Below are positions 1-7,583 of a DNA stretch of 64,000 nucleotides, piece by piece. The DNA is from Sphingomonas hengshuiensis (lineage in GTDB: Bacteria > Pseudomonadota > Alphaproteobacteria > Sphingomonadales > Sphingomonadaceae). Each line of letters opens with the position of its first letter. Position 1 is the stretch's first letter. Under the pieces are notes generated by a model. The model did not search any database. It saw nothing but the letters and a program-made list of their open reading frames with translations, and had not been told where the DNA came from. The position numbers and the translations under genes are program-made. The stretch is taken from NCBI RefSeq assembly GCF_000935025.1, contig NZ_CP010836.1, positions 310,001 through 374,000 on the forward strand. The letters are read 5' to 3'.

Positions 1-2
1 AT

Positions 3-188
3 GAAGACCTGGCCGAACGCCTGAGCGGCAAATTGTTCGCGCTGCTGGACGAAACCAACGGCATGCAGATTCCGCTTAGCGCGGACGCGGGCGGGCGCAA
101 CGAGTTGCGCAACGCCGCCGGCAGCCCGCAGGCCGGCTTCCCGCCATCTTTCTTCCGGACCCCGCAACAAGGGCGAAAGAGGGGTTGA
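3..188 (+). pseudogene. 3' end of a probable sulfatase (partial, cut by window edge)
   Basis: An open frame enters from the left edge and ends at TGA 186-188. The 61 residues include LFALLDETNGMQIPL and GGRNELRN, which resemble the C-terminal tail of bacterial arylsulfatase-type sulfatases as I remember them; the catalytic Cys/Ser motif would lie upstream and cannot be checked. Sulfatases hydrolyse sulfate esters, usually in the periplasm. The gene may be intact outside the window; I mark it only as partial. The family call is from a short tail and is moderate at best. Confidence 0.45.
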
Positions 189-321
189 AGCCCGTCGCGA
201 TCCCCGGATCGCGAGATGCTTGAACGCGCGCATGACGGAGGCGGTGACTTCCTCTCTGAGGTGGAGCCGGTTTTCTGGACAGGGTGTTAAGCTACTCGCG
301 ATCTGATCGATTGGTACGGGA

Positions 322-606
322 ATGAAGACGACGAGGAAGCGCTACAGCGCGGATTTCAAGGCCAAGCTTGCGCTGGAGTCGATCCGTGGCGACCTGACAC
401 TTGCGGAACTGGCGGCCAAATATGGCGTCCACCACACGATGGTCGCGGCCTGGAAGCGGCAGCCCATCGACGGGATGGCGAGCACGTTCGCCGCGGCTGG
501 CGAAGCGGCCAAGACTGCCAGTGAAGGCGAGGTGGAAAAGCTGCACGCCAAAATCGGGCAGCTGGTCGTGGAGCGGAATTTTTTAGCGAAAGCCTTCGGT
601 CGATGA
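322..606 (+). CDS. IS3-family transposase OrfA
   Basis: 94 residues. The N-terminal part (KRYSADFKAKLALESIRGDLTLAELAAKYGV) is the helix-turn-helix of IS3-family OrfA, which recognises the element ends. The C-terminal part (VEKLHAKIGQLVVERNFL) is the leucine-zipper-like coiled coil used for OrfA/OrfAB multimerisation. Length is normal for OrfA. Its TGA overlaps the orfB ATG (ATGA at 603-606), so orfB would normally be translated by coupling or frameshifting. Because orfB is truncated, the protein can only act as a DNA-binding fragment, possibly on related elements. Family call secure; activity unlikely. Confidence 0.85.
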   Translation: MKTTRKRYSADFKAKLALESIRGDLTLAELAAKYGVHHTMVAAWKRQPIDGMASTFAAAGEAAKTASEGEVEKLHAKIGQLVVERNFLAKAFGR

Positions 607-701
607 GCGCGGATCGGAGGCGGGTGATGATTGAACCTGCTCACCGCCGCCTGTCGATCTCGGCGCAGTGCCGTCTGCTGCGGATCAGCCGCTCCTCCTG
701 A
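603..701 (+). pseudogene. IS3-family orfB, 5' remnant
   Basis: Starts in the ATGA overlap with orfA and reads MSADRRRVMIEPAHRRLSIS, the typical start of IS3-group OrfB (region before the DDE core). It stops at TGA 699-701 after 32 residues, where intact relatives continue into the RNase-H-like DDE domain. No downstream DDE motifs are found before the TonB receptor gene, so the rest has been deleted. Confidence 0.7.
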
Positions 702-814
702 CCTTATGCGCAGATCGGTGGTTACGAGCTTCGCCTGAAAATCGGACCTTCCTCTCACCGGTTGACCCGGTCTCGCGCCCTTCTCGGGATCGAGCCAATT
801 CCGATTGCGCCACC

Positions 815-2746
815 TTACAACGCTGCGCTCAGCGTCAGCGTCACCGCACGCGGTGCGATCGGGTTTAGCAGTCCGGAATTCCCCACATTCCACGCGAAGC
901 GGTCGGTGATGTTGGTCACGCGCGCACGAAGCGTGAAGGGCTTTCCGTCGAGCGTGATGGCCTGGCGAAGGCCCAGATTGATGATGGCGTAGGACGGGAG
1001 CGTGAAGCTGTTCGCCCTGTCGCCGTATCGCTCCGATCGGAACGTTACGCCACCGTCGATCGCGAGCCCTTCAATCCATGGCGCTCGCCAGGTCGCACTA
1101 GCCAGCGCCACGGTGGATGGACGGTTCATAGGACGGACACCGTACAGGCCTAGATCGACCAGCTCGCCCTGCGCGTGCGCATCAAGATAGGTTGCTCCCA
1201 CGACCACGCTGAGGCGCGGCGTGAGCGGACCGGCGACGGACAGTTCCGTGCCCCGATGCCGCACCGTTCCCACAAAGCCGAACGCGCCGCGTGCATCGAT
1301 CCCCAACTGTGGCTTCGAGAGGTCGAATAACCCTGCAATCAAGGTCGGCCCACCACGGATCGGAAATTTAAGCCCGAGCTCGGACTGGCGCGAGATCGCG
1401 GCCGGAAGGATATCGCCGCGATTGATGGCGTTCGCCGGCGCTACGCCGGATTCCTCCAGCCCGCGCGTGAAGCTTGCATAAGCGGTCAGCGCCGGGGTTA
1501 TCGCGACCGAGAGGGCACCGCCATAGAGCCACGGGCGGCTCGCATTTTCCGTCACCGATCCGTCCAGCGCGCGTGCCTGTTTTACATAATCGACGCGCTG
1601 GACGTCGGCGCGGATCTCAGCCTTGTCACCGATCGATAGCCGGTAGCCAAAGCCGGCCGTCCATTGGTCAACATCGTCCCGGAGCCGCCGCGGATCGAGC
1701 GCTACCGCGGGACGGTCCCGTTCCGGTGGGTTGTCGAGGTCAGGATATTGCCCGAGCTGGAATGCCGCGCCCGAGTCGCTTGAGGCCATGCTGTCGCGGC
1801 GTCGGATCATGGCCAGCAGGCGGTGCTGGAGCGCACCGGTGGAAAAGCGCTTGGCGGCAGTGACCTCTGCGGAGATCGAGCTGCGTGTCTCGGCGCCGTA
1901 GAGCAGTCCGCTCGCTTCGGCCGGTGCGCCGTTCTGCGGCAAGCGGATTAGGCTGAAGACATTACGCTGATAGGAAAGCGACGATCGGAAGGCCGAGGCA
2001 CCGAAGGTCCATCCGGCGCCCGCCTCGATATCGGCCATGACCCCGGCAAGATCGCTGGTGTTCCTGACATCCATCCACGCCTGGGTGCGATCGGTGCCGC
2101 GGCGGATCCGGGCGGGCGGGGCGCCAGTGACCGAATAGGAGGTACTCGCGCCGCGTGTGAAAAGGTTGCGGCTCCAGATGCCAGTCAGTCGGATGCCAGG
2201 CGCTGGCCGCCAACGAGGAACGAACCCGAAGGCGACGAAGTCCCCACGCGTGCCATCGGCGTACCGCTGGGCGAGGCTGAGCTGGACGCCGGCCGACATC
2301 CCAAACTCGCCTCCCGCCGTCGCGGCGGCGAGACGCGGGAGTACCACCGGGCCCGAGCCGCCCCACCATCCGGCTTCGATCGTGGCACGCGTGCCTGGCG
2401 CCGCGTCGGGCAGCGAATATTGCACCACCCCTGAGGGGGCTGCAAAATCGGTTCGCAAGGCGCTGACCCCAACTCTGATCGCCGTCCCTTCGGTGACTGG
2501 CTGGAGCAGGCCGGCGGCACGGACGAAATAATGGTCCTCGATGCGGTAGTTGCCGGCACTTTGCAGGTCGAAGCCGCGCACCTCGCTTTCGCTATAGAGG
2601 CCGACATCCTCCACCCCGATCCGCCGCCCGAACGCGTCATCCGATTCGCGCACCACGTCGCGTCCCTGGGCCGGCGGAGGCGACGCGCTTTGGGCCTGCG
2701 CGGCGGGCGCAACGAGCAACGTCAGGGGCAAAAAGGGGAAGCGCAT
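815..2746 (-). CDS. TonB-dependent outer-membrane receptor
   Basis: 643 residues starting MRFPFLPLTLLVAPAAQAQS, a clear signal peptide with AQA cleavage. The start is preceded by GGAGAT at SD distance; the frame is open further upstream but that part lacks a signal peptide. The plug region (about residues 25-140, with EVRGFDLQSAGNYRIEDHYF) leads into a long beta-barrel ending in hydrophobic alternating strands and a terminal LTLSAAL. C-terminal segments such as PLTPRLSVVVGATYLDA are typical of siderophore-type receptors. It would import a ligand across the outer membrane using TonB energy. It is divergent from the LytTR regulator at 2881, which probably controls it. Ligand unknown. Confidence 0.88.
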   Translation of the reverse strand: MRFPFLPLTLLVAPAAQAQSASPPPAQGRDVVRESDDAFGRRIGVEDVGLYSESEVRGFDLQSAGNYRIEDHYFVRAAGLLQPVTEGTAIRVGVSALRTDFAAPSGVVQYSLPDAAPGTRATIEAGWWGGSGPVVLPRLAAATAGGEFGMSAGVQLSLAQRYADGTRGDFVAFGFVPRWRPAPGIRLTGIWSRNLFTRGASTSYSVTGAPPARIRRGTDRTQAWMDVRNTSDLAGVMADIEAGAGWTFGASAFRSSLSYQRNVFSLIRLPQNGAPAEASGLLYGAETRSSISAEVTAAKRFSTGALQHRLLAMIRRRDSMASSDSGAAFQLGQYPDLDNPPERDRPAVALDPRRLRDDVDQWTAGFGYRLSIGDKAEIRADVQRVDYVKQARALDGSVTENASRPWLYGGALSVAITPALTAYASFTRGLEESGVAPANAINRGDILPAAISRQSELGLKFPIRGGPTLIAGLFDLSKPQLGIDARGAFGFVGTVRHRGTELSVAGPLTPRLSVVVGATYLDAHAQGELVDLGLYGVRPMNRPSTVALASATWRAPWIEGLAIDGGVTFRSERYGDRANSFTLPSYAIINLGLRQAITLDGKPFTLRARVTNITDRFAWNVGNSGLLNPIAPRAVTLTLSAAL

Positions 2747-2753
2747 TCTGGCA

Positions 2754-2765
2754 ATCTCCGGAGAT
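2754..2765. promoter_or_regulatory. 12-bp perfect palindrome over the receptor's ribosome-binding site
   Basis: ATCTCCGGAGAT is perfectly self-complementary and contains the GGAG that serves as SD for the TonB receptor on the minus strand. It lies in the divergent gap between that gene and the LytTR regulator (2881). It could be an operator or only an accidental palindrome. No test is possible from sequence alone. Confidence 0.35.
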
Positions 2766-2880
2766 GGAGCGGCACCGCTGCGCGGCTGAATGGCTTGGAA
2801 TCGAGCGGCTTGGTGCGAACGGCGCGTGCGCGGGACGAACGACACTTCGCGCGCGCGGGCACCTGCGCTACCGGGGAGAC

Positions 2881-3726
2881 ATGAAAACGAACGCACATCG
2901 ATTGGTCTGGGATCAGCAGATCCCGCTTGCGGCTGGGCTATTGCTCGCACTGTTCGGGTTCGTGCTTGGCTACGGGGTGGGCGGTACGGCGCTGCAGCTA
3001 AATCCTTTCGCGGCCGACCATCCGGCCGAGGCACCGATCGCCAAGATGCTCGTCTGGTGCCTGGCGCTGGTGATCGGTTGCGGGTGCCGCGGGCCCATCG
3101 CCGACCTGCTTGGGCGGCGAGGCTCGCCGTTGCTTCTGCTGGTCCTGGCATTCGCGCCGGTGATGATCGCGGATATGCTCGCCTCGCGCTTCGCGATCGG
3201 GCTTTCAGGGTACCCGACCTGCGCGCCCGGTGCGATACCGCTGCCCGGCTTTGACAGCTTTCTGCCACGCGGCATGCTGCTCGGCACTGCCGTGTTGCTC
3301 TCGCTTCTGGGCTGGAGCCAGTATCTTACGAAACGTGCCGCCGCCGAAGCCGCTGAACTGGAGCCGGTCGTCGCTTGCCCTGAGCCTGGGGAAAGCCCTG
3401 TACTGGCCGGCGAATGGCTCGCACTGCCCGAGGCCCCGCATTTGCGGCTACGTCTTGCCGACATCGTGCTGATCCGGTCTGCAGGCAATTACAGCGAGAT
3501 CGTCGCGGACGGACGTGCGCATCTAGTGCGCGTCGCGCTGACGGACCTGGCGCACCGGCTCGCGCCGGTGGGCTTCATCCGCGTCCATCGTCAGACTGTG
3601 GTGAATAGCCGACAAGTGCGAGAGATCCGCAAGGGGGCGGGCGGGAGCCGCATCGTCGAGTTGCTGTGCGGCGTCTCGGTCACACTTGGGCGAAGCTATG
3701 CGCGCTCGGTTTTGTCTGCGCCGTAA
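2881..3726 (+). CDS. Membrane-anchored LytTR-family transcriptional regulator
   Basis: 281 residues from ATG 2881, chosen because GGGGAG precedes it at good spacing; the frame is open further upstream without a better start. The N-terminal ~160 residues hold about four hydrophobic segments (for example LAAGLLLALFGFVLGYGVG and LLLLVLAFAPVMIADMLA). The C-terminal ~100 residues are a LytTR DNA-binding domain: LRLADIVLIRSAGNYSEIV, then VGFIRVHRQTVVNSRQVREI. Membrane LytTR proteins of this shape are common next to TonB receptors in sphingomonads. It presumably senses something at the inner membrane and binds the divergent promoter at 2747-2880. No histidine kinase or receiver domain is present. 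Confidence 0.85.
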   Translation: MKTNAHRLVWDQQIPLAAGLLLALFGFVLGYGVGGTALQLNPFAADHPAEAPIAKMLVWCLALVIGCGCRGPIADLLGRRGSPLLLLVLAFAPVMIADMLASRFAIGLSGYPTCAPGAIPLPGFDSFLPRGMLLGTAVLLSLLGWSQYLTKRAAAEAAELEPVVACPEPGESPVLAGEWLALPEAPHLRLRLADIVLIRSAGNYSEIVADGRAHLVRVALTDLAHRLAPVGFIRVHRQTVVNSRQVREIRKGAGGSRIVELLCGVSVTLGRSYARSVLSAP

Positions 3727-3786
3727 CAGTGTGACGGATTGCTTTTTAAATAGTCCCGGTCGTCAGCGCGTGATGGACCCCTTCGA

Positions 3787-3873
3787 TCACCAACGCTGTC
3801 CACATGATGTTTGTAAGCATTGCCACGGCACCAGTGTTTCGCCGAGCGCGACCTTTGCGCGGTAGTCTGCCAT
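3787..3873 (-). pseudogene. hipA-like toxin, 5' remnant with frameshift
   Basis: The ATG (3873-3871) overlaps the stop of the HipB-like gene as TGATG, the usual hipBA junction. It reads MADYRAKVALGETLV, which resembles a HipA N-terminus, then stops at 3787. The neighbouring frame continues with GAVAML, so a frameshift follows the first ~15 codons. No kinase domain follows: the next gene is the convergent LytTR regulator. I infer that the toxin has been lost. The match is short, so this rests mainly on position and the coupled start. Confidence 0.45.
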
Positions 3874-4223
3874 CAGAAGGCGAGGCCGTCAGCGTTGGTA
3901 TCGCCCTCCGGCGAAGCCGGATTCTGATCACTTCGATGCCGACGAAGCCTTGCAGAGAAGCTGCGACCGCGTTGCGGCAGCCGTTCATTGCTGAGGGCCA
4001 GGCCAAGATCGTCGTGCCGGACATCGATCAGATCGGCGAGACGTTCATTGAGCCCGAACACGACCAGAATGTCGGCGAGCGTGCCGATCCCGACTCCCGC
4101 CTCACCCTTTTCCATCCGGATTATGGTGCTGGTCGAGGTGCCTGCGCGCACTGCAAGGTCGCTGATCGCCATGCCGCGGCGAAGGCGCGCAGCCCGCAGG
4201 TCCTTGCCAAGCCTAACCAACAC
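3873..4223 (-). CDS. HipB-like XRE-family repressor (orphan antitoxin)
   Basis: About 116 residues. A Cro/CI-type helix-turn-helix covers the first ~65 residues: LGKDLRAARLRRGMAISDLA, then AGTSTSTIIRMEKGEAGVGIGTLADIL. The C-terminal tail DLIDVRHDDLGLALSNERLPQRGRSF is typical of HipB-type antitoxins. The start is uncertain: GTG 4223 is used here, but homologues usually begin a few residues earlier (TRSVLVRLG), so a non-ATG start near 4247 is possible. HipB proteins bind DNA at their own promoter and neutralise HipA; here hipA is a remnant, leaving a free regulator. Two CATATATG palindromes lie just upstream. Confidence 0.75.
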   Translation of the reverse strand: MLVRLGKDLRAARLRRGMAISDLAVRAGTSTSTIIRMEKGEAGVGIGTLADILVVFGLNERLADLIDVRHDDLGLALSNERLPQRGRSFSARLRRHRSDQNPASPEGDTNADGLAF

Positions 4224-4257
4224 CGACCGGGTTTTTGCCGACGACAGGATAACGATC

Positions 4258-4296
4258 CATATATGAGGTCTTGTGCCTTGTAAGTGATCATATATG
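4258..4296. promoter_or_regulatory. Paired palindromic operators upstream of the HipB-like gene
   Basis: Two copies of the palindrome CATATATG, at 4258-4265 and 4289-4296, are 31 bp apart centre to centre, about three helical turns. The right one extends to TCATATATGA. They sit immediately upstream of the HipB-like coding region, where HipB-type autorepressors bind. Assignment as operators is inference from position, symmetry and spacing. Confidence 0.5.
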
Positions 4297-4540
4297 ACAG
4301 GTTGGTAGTTGCGTAAAGGTTTGACGTGTCGTTGCACGCGCATCAACCAACATAGGAAATGTGCTTTCTGTCGGTGGCATCTCGTGCCGCGACGACCATC
4401 CTGTCCGCCGCTCCTTTTTTGCGCTTCGCCGCCCGGAGGAAAGGCATTCTCCTGAGGCCCGGCCCTGGTCTGGCTGTCGCTTCTACAGCGGGCGGCCCCG
4501 CGGGCGCCCCGAAGAGGAAGAGCGCGGCCGGTTCGGCCGT

Positions 4541-4579
4541 GACGGGTCAGGGTCGAGAGAGAGTCTCTCGGCACCCGTC
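4541..4579 (+). other. Nested stem-loop in the leader of the DUF932 gene
   Basis: Outer stem GACGGGT (4541-4547) with ACCCGTC (4573-4579); inner hairpin CGAGAGA (4554-4560), loop GAG, TCTCTCG (4564-4570). It ends two bases before the CGGAGA ribosome-binding site of the DUF932 gene, so it could modulate translation or protect the 5' end of the message. Confidence 0.5.
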
Positions 4580-4592
4580 GCGGAGAAATTCC

Positions 4593-5156
4593 ATGGCGAC
4601 TGTCCTCAATCAAGCATCCGCGCCGCCCCGGCGTCCGGGTTCCTACAAGGTCGATATCTCGCGAGGATCTCGCATCGGGCGCGTCTCGTCCGAATGGTTC
4701 TCGCGCCCCGACGACGAGCGCTATCTCTCGCTGCGCGAGCTCCACGCGGCGACGCTGGCGCGCGCAACGCGCGCCACGACCCGTACCGTCGAGACCCGCG
4801 AGGTCCGGGTGGAGGCGAGCCGCGACAATGCCGAACGCCTCGCGCTGTTCGTGCCGGGCCGCGACGAACCTGTGGCGCCGACCCACTGGTCGTTCGGCCA
4901 GCTTTGCAGCCTGGTCGGCGCGCCTTCGGTCTGGACGCGGTACGCACACGGCTGCTCGCACAGATATTGCCCGAAGATCGTCCCTGATACTCTCATGACC
5001 GGGAGGCATCGCCTCCGTTGCTGCGCTGGCGAGAGTCCGCGCCATGCGCCTTCCGAGAGGGCGACGGGTCGGCATCGCGCGCGCCTGTGCAACCCGTCCG
5101 CGCGGCTATTTTCCGCCGCGGGCCTGCGGCCCGCTTTGCATCGCGAAGCAAAATAG
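4593..5156 (+). pseudogene. DUF932 (phage/plasmid-type) protein, C-terminally truncated
   Basis: Starts at ATG 4593 after CGGAGA. Residues 1-115 (YKVDISRGSRIGRVSSEW, then ERYLSLRELHAATLAR and VEASRDNAERLAL, ending VAPTHWSFGQLCSLVGAPS) match the N-terminal part of DUF932 proteins found on plasmids, phages and ICEs. After about position 4935 the frame runs through unrelated, Arg/Cys-rich sequence to a stop at 5156, so the larger C-terminal part is missing. The function of the family is not established; it travels with plasmid maintenance genes. The following DUF2493 gene supports a plasmid/ICE origin. Confidence 0.7.
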
Positions 5157-5161
5157 CCGCG
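5101..5161. other. 61-bp nested cruciform-like inverted repeat
   Basis: CGCGGCTATTTT (5101-5112) pairs perfectly with AAAATAGCCGCG (5150-5161). Inside are a 7-bp hairpin GCGGGCC-TGC-GGCCCGC (5118-5134) and an alternative short stem using GCTT/AAGC. It lies between the truncated DUF932 frame and the DUF2493 gene. It may be a terminator, an RNA element or a DNA structure linked to the mobile block. Confidence 0.6.
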
Positions 5162-5298
5162 CTCCCGGGTCCTCCGCTGCGCTTCGGCGCCCGCCGGCTT
5201 TGCCGGTCGCTGCCCTCGGTCGTGCGCGGGCGCGCGCGATACCGCCTCTTGTCGCCAGGAAGGCCGCAGCGACGCGGCCCCAGCCAGGAGCACTTCGG

Positions 5299-6222
5299 AT
5301 GGACGATTTTCACGACAGGGCGGGCGAGGGCGGATCGCAATTCGCCCATTTGCTGGAGGAGCTGGAACTGTTTGGCCGACGGCCATTCGACGATGATCTC
5401 GATCCGAGGCCACTGCCCGAGGGGCGCCTGATCGAGGCAGCGACAGCCGACGCCTTCGACGCGATGGGCGCCAGCCTCGCCGATACCCGCCTCGAGCCCG
5501 AACTCGAGGAACTGCTCTGGGGGTTCACCAATGTCTTTCACCGCGCGACCGAGCGGGCCGACCGGCAGCTGGATTCCAACGAGCTGGCGCAGAAACGCCT
5601 CCAGCGCGAGCAGGACGGGTCCGAGGTCAAGTCGGTCGAGCTCGAAACACTGATCGCCGAGGGCCGGACCATGATCGAGCGCCGCGACGCGATGGAAGCG
5701 TATCGCGAAGCATTCGCCGAGCAGTTTCGCCACTATTTCCGCAAACCCTGGCTGCCCAAGAGCGGGTCGATGCTCAACCGCACCGCGATGACCGCGGCGG
5801 TGATCGAAAGCCGCGAATTCGTGAACGATCGGCGCTGGACCGATGCAAAGCTCCTCCTGCCACCCGGCGAACGCATTTATGTCAGCGGTGGCACCGATTA
5901 CATGGAGCATCGCACGATCTGGCAGGTGCTCGACAAGGTCCATAGCCGCCACCCGGCGATGGTGCTGATCCACGGCGGGTCGAGCAAAGGCGCCGAGCAC
6001 ATCGCTTCGCTCTGGGCGGGCGAGCGCAAGATCCCGCAGGTGCCGTTCAAGCCCGACTTCGTGAAGCACAATCGGGCATCCGCTCCGTTCAAGCGCAACG
6101 ACCGCGTGATTGCCTGCATGCCCCGCGGCATCATCATCTTCCCGGGCGGGGGCATTCAGGACAATCTGTTCGACAAGGCGCGCAGCGCCGGCATCGCGAT
6201 CATCGACCGCAGGCAGCGATGA
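5299..6222 (+). CDS. DUF2493 (SLOG-like) protein
   Basis: 307 residues from ATG 5299 with CAGGAG eight bases upstream. The N-terminal half is acidic and helical (LLEELELFGRRPFDDDLDP; EFVNDRRWTD lies in the linker). The C-terminal ~130 residues form the DUF2493 domain: ERIYVSGGTDYMEHRTIWQ, then AMVLIHGGSSKGAEHIASLW and a final GGGIQDNLFDKARSAGIAI, the Gly-rich nucleotide-binding pattern of the SLOG superfamily. SLOG proteins bind nucleotides or nucleotide-derived signals; a specific role here is unknown. These genes are common on sphingomonad plasmids and ICEs beside DUF932. The gene looks intact. Confidence 0.8.
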   Translation: MDDFHDRAGEGGSQFAHLLEELELFGRRPFDDDLDPRPLPEGRLIEAATADAFDAMGASLADTRLEPELEELLWGFTNVFHRATERADRQLDSNELAQKRLQREQDGSEVKSVELETLIAEGRTMIERRDAMEAYREAFAEQFRHYFRKPWLPKSGSMLNRTAMTAAVIESREFVNDRRWTDAKLLLPPGERIYVSGGTDYMEHRTIWQVLDKVHSRHPAMVLIHGGSSKGAEHIASLWAGERKIPQVPFKPDFVKHNRASAPFKRNDRVIACMPRGIIIFPGGGIQDNLFDKARSAGIAIIDRRQR

Positions 6223-6258
6223 TCGTCGCCTCCAACGCAGCCCAACCCGGGCGAGCCA

Positions 6259-6301
6259 GGCCTGGGCCCGCGCCGGCGGGGCCGCAACGCGGGCCCAGGC
6301 C
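6259..6301. other. Stem-loop with 13-bp GC-rich stem
   Basis: GGCCTGGGCCCGC (6259-6271) pairs perfectly with GCGGGCCCAGGCC (6289-6301) across a 17-base loop, in the gap between the DUF2493 gene and the small sigma-like gene. No T-run follows, so it is not a classical terminator. Similar large stems occur in the other gaps of this block. Confidence 0.6.
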
Positions 6302-6406
6302 CCGCGTCCTCCACTTTGTTCCGGCCCTGCGGGTGCACCCCGCCTCCTGACGCGGGCCCGCACCGTCTCTCCCCCGGCTTCGGCCGCCATGCGATGGAGA
6401 AGGATA

Positions 6407-6598
6407 ATGAACCGCGAGCTTGGAAGGTTGCGTCTTGCGATGGACGCCATGCCCGACCCTGAATGGCGGGTATTTTGTCGGGCACGCTACTGCGACCTCG
6501 ACTATTTCCAGATCGCGGCCGAGCTCGACATCGCCGTGTCCGAAGTCGAGCGCCTTCTCGCCTCCGCGATGCTGCATCTCATGCAATTTCGGGAATGA
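6407..6598 (+). CDS. Small sigma-70 region 4-like HTH protein
   Basis: 63 residues from ATG 6407 after GGAGAAGGA. The sequence LRLAMDAMPDPEWRVFCRARYCDLDYFQIAAELDIAVSEVERLLASAMLHL has the pattern of sigma factor region 4: a hydrophobic helix with a P-x-x-x-R-x-F turn, then DYFQIAAELDIAVSEVERLL as helix-turn-helix. Region 2, needed for core binding and -10 recognition, is absent, so it is a stand-alone region 4-like protein and not an ECF sigma factor. It could bind -35-like DNA or RNA polymerase as a co-regulator. It belongs to the plasmid/ICE-like block. Confidence 0.65.
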   Translation: MNRELGRLRLAMDAMPDPEWRVFCRARYCDLDYFQIAAELDIAVSEVERLLASAMLHLMQFRE

Positions 6599-6645
6599 CC
6601 GGCAGGAACATTGAGGAAACGGTCGGCCACAGCTAGGAAATGATC

Positions 6646-7551
6646 ATGCGCGTCGATCTCGATCACTTGCCCGATGTCCAGCAGGCCGAGCTGGCGCGCG
6701 TGCGCGACACGCTGATGGCGGAGTTCGCCCGGGCGAACTCGACCTCGACTCAGCCGTGGAAGAAGAACGGCAAGATCCTCAAGATCATCCTGTTCGGCAG
6801 CTATTCGCGCGACGATTGGGTCGATGAGCCGGACAACGGTTACCAGTCGGACTTCGACCTGCTGGTGATCGTCAGCCACGAGGACCCCACCGATATCGCC
6901 GCTTACTGGTATATCGCCGAGGACAAGATCCTCCACGATCCCGCGGTGCGCCGGCCGGTCAACATCATCGTCCACACCCTCAATGAGGTGAATCAGGCGC
7001 TGCACCGCGGCGAGTATTTCTGGGTCGATATCGTCCGCGACGGCGTGGTGCTGTACGAGTTGCCGCAGCATGCGCTGGCGGCGCCGAAGCCGCTGACGGC
7101 GGCGGATGCATTAATGATGGCGCAGAAATATTTCGACCATTGGTATCCTGACATCGCTGATCTCCTCTCAGGTGCGGAGCACTATCTGAGCATCGGAAAC
7201 AGGAATCTCGCCGCCTTTACGCTGCACCAAGCGACAGAGCGTGCCTACGCGTGCTTTCTGTTGGTACGGACGCTCTACTTCCCACGGTCGCACAACATCA
7301 AATTCCTGCGGTCATTGTCAGAGGACAAGGAGCCGCGCTTGGTCGATGCATGGCCGCGTGCGACTCGTATTGATCGGCGCCGTTTCGAACTGTTGAAGCG
7401 AGCCTATGTCGAGGCGCGCTATTCGCCCAGCTATGAGATCGAGAACGAGGATCTCGCGACGCTAACGGCATCGGTGAGCCGGCTGCGTGATATCGTGCAA
7501 GTGTTGAGCCTCGAGCAGTTGGAAATCCTGCGTTCGGAAGCAAACGCCTGA
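6646..7551 (+). CDS. MNT-type nucleotidyltransferase fused to HEPN domain
   Basis: 301 residues. ATG 6646 is preferred over ATG 6640 because TAGGAA lies at better spacing. Residues ~10-140 are a minimal nucleotidyltransferase: FGSYSRDDW gives the GS motif and SDFDLLV the D-x-D metal ligands. Residues ~155-290 are a HEPN domain (LMMAQKYFDHWYPDIADLLSGA, HQATERAYACFLLV, PRSHNIKFL). As separate proteins, MNT and HEPN can form toxin-antitoxin pairs in which MNT adds AMP to the HEPN RNase. In this fusion the two halves could regulate each other or act as one defence or regulatory factor. It closes the plasmid/ICE-like block. Confidence 0.8.
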   Translation: MRVDLDHLPDVQQAELARVRDTLMAEFARANSTSTQPWKKNGKILKIILFGSYSRDDWVDEPDNGYQSDFDLLVIVSHEDPTDIAAYWYIAEDKILHDPAVRRPVNIIVHTLNEVNQALHRGEYFWVDIVRDGVVLYELPQHALAAPKPLTAADALMMAQKYFDHWYPDIADLLSGAEHYLSIGNRNLAAFTLHQATERAYACFLLVRTLYFPRSHNIKFLRSLSEDKEPRLVDAWPRATRIDRRRFELLKRAYVEARYSPSYEIENEDLATLTASVSRLRDIVQVLSLEQLEILRSEANA

Positions 7552-7583
7552 CAGGTGTCAGCACTGCAGTATTAGTGGGCGTT

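Larger units (their letters stand above)
262..705 (+). mobile_element. Truncated IS3-family insertion sequence
   Basis: A complete orfA (322-606) is followed by the first ~32 codons of orfB and then unrelated sequence, so the element has lost most of orfB and its right end. The left limit is a guess, because I could not pair terminal inverted repeats. It separates the sulfatase-like tail from the TonB receptor gene and looks like a scar of past rearrangement. Confidence 0.6.
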
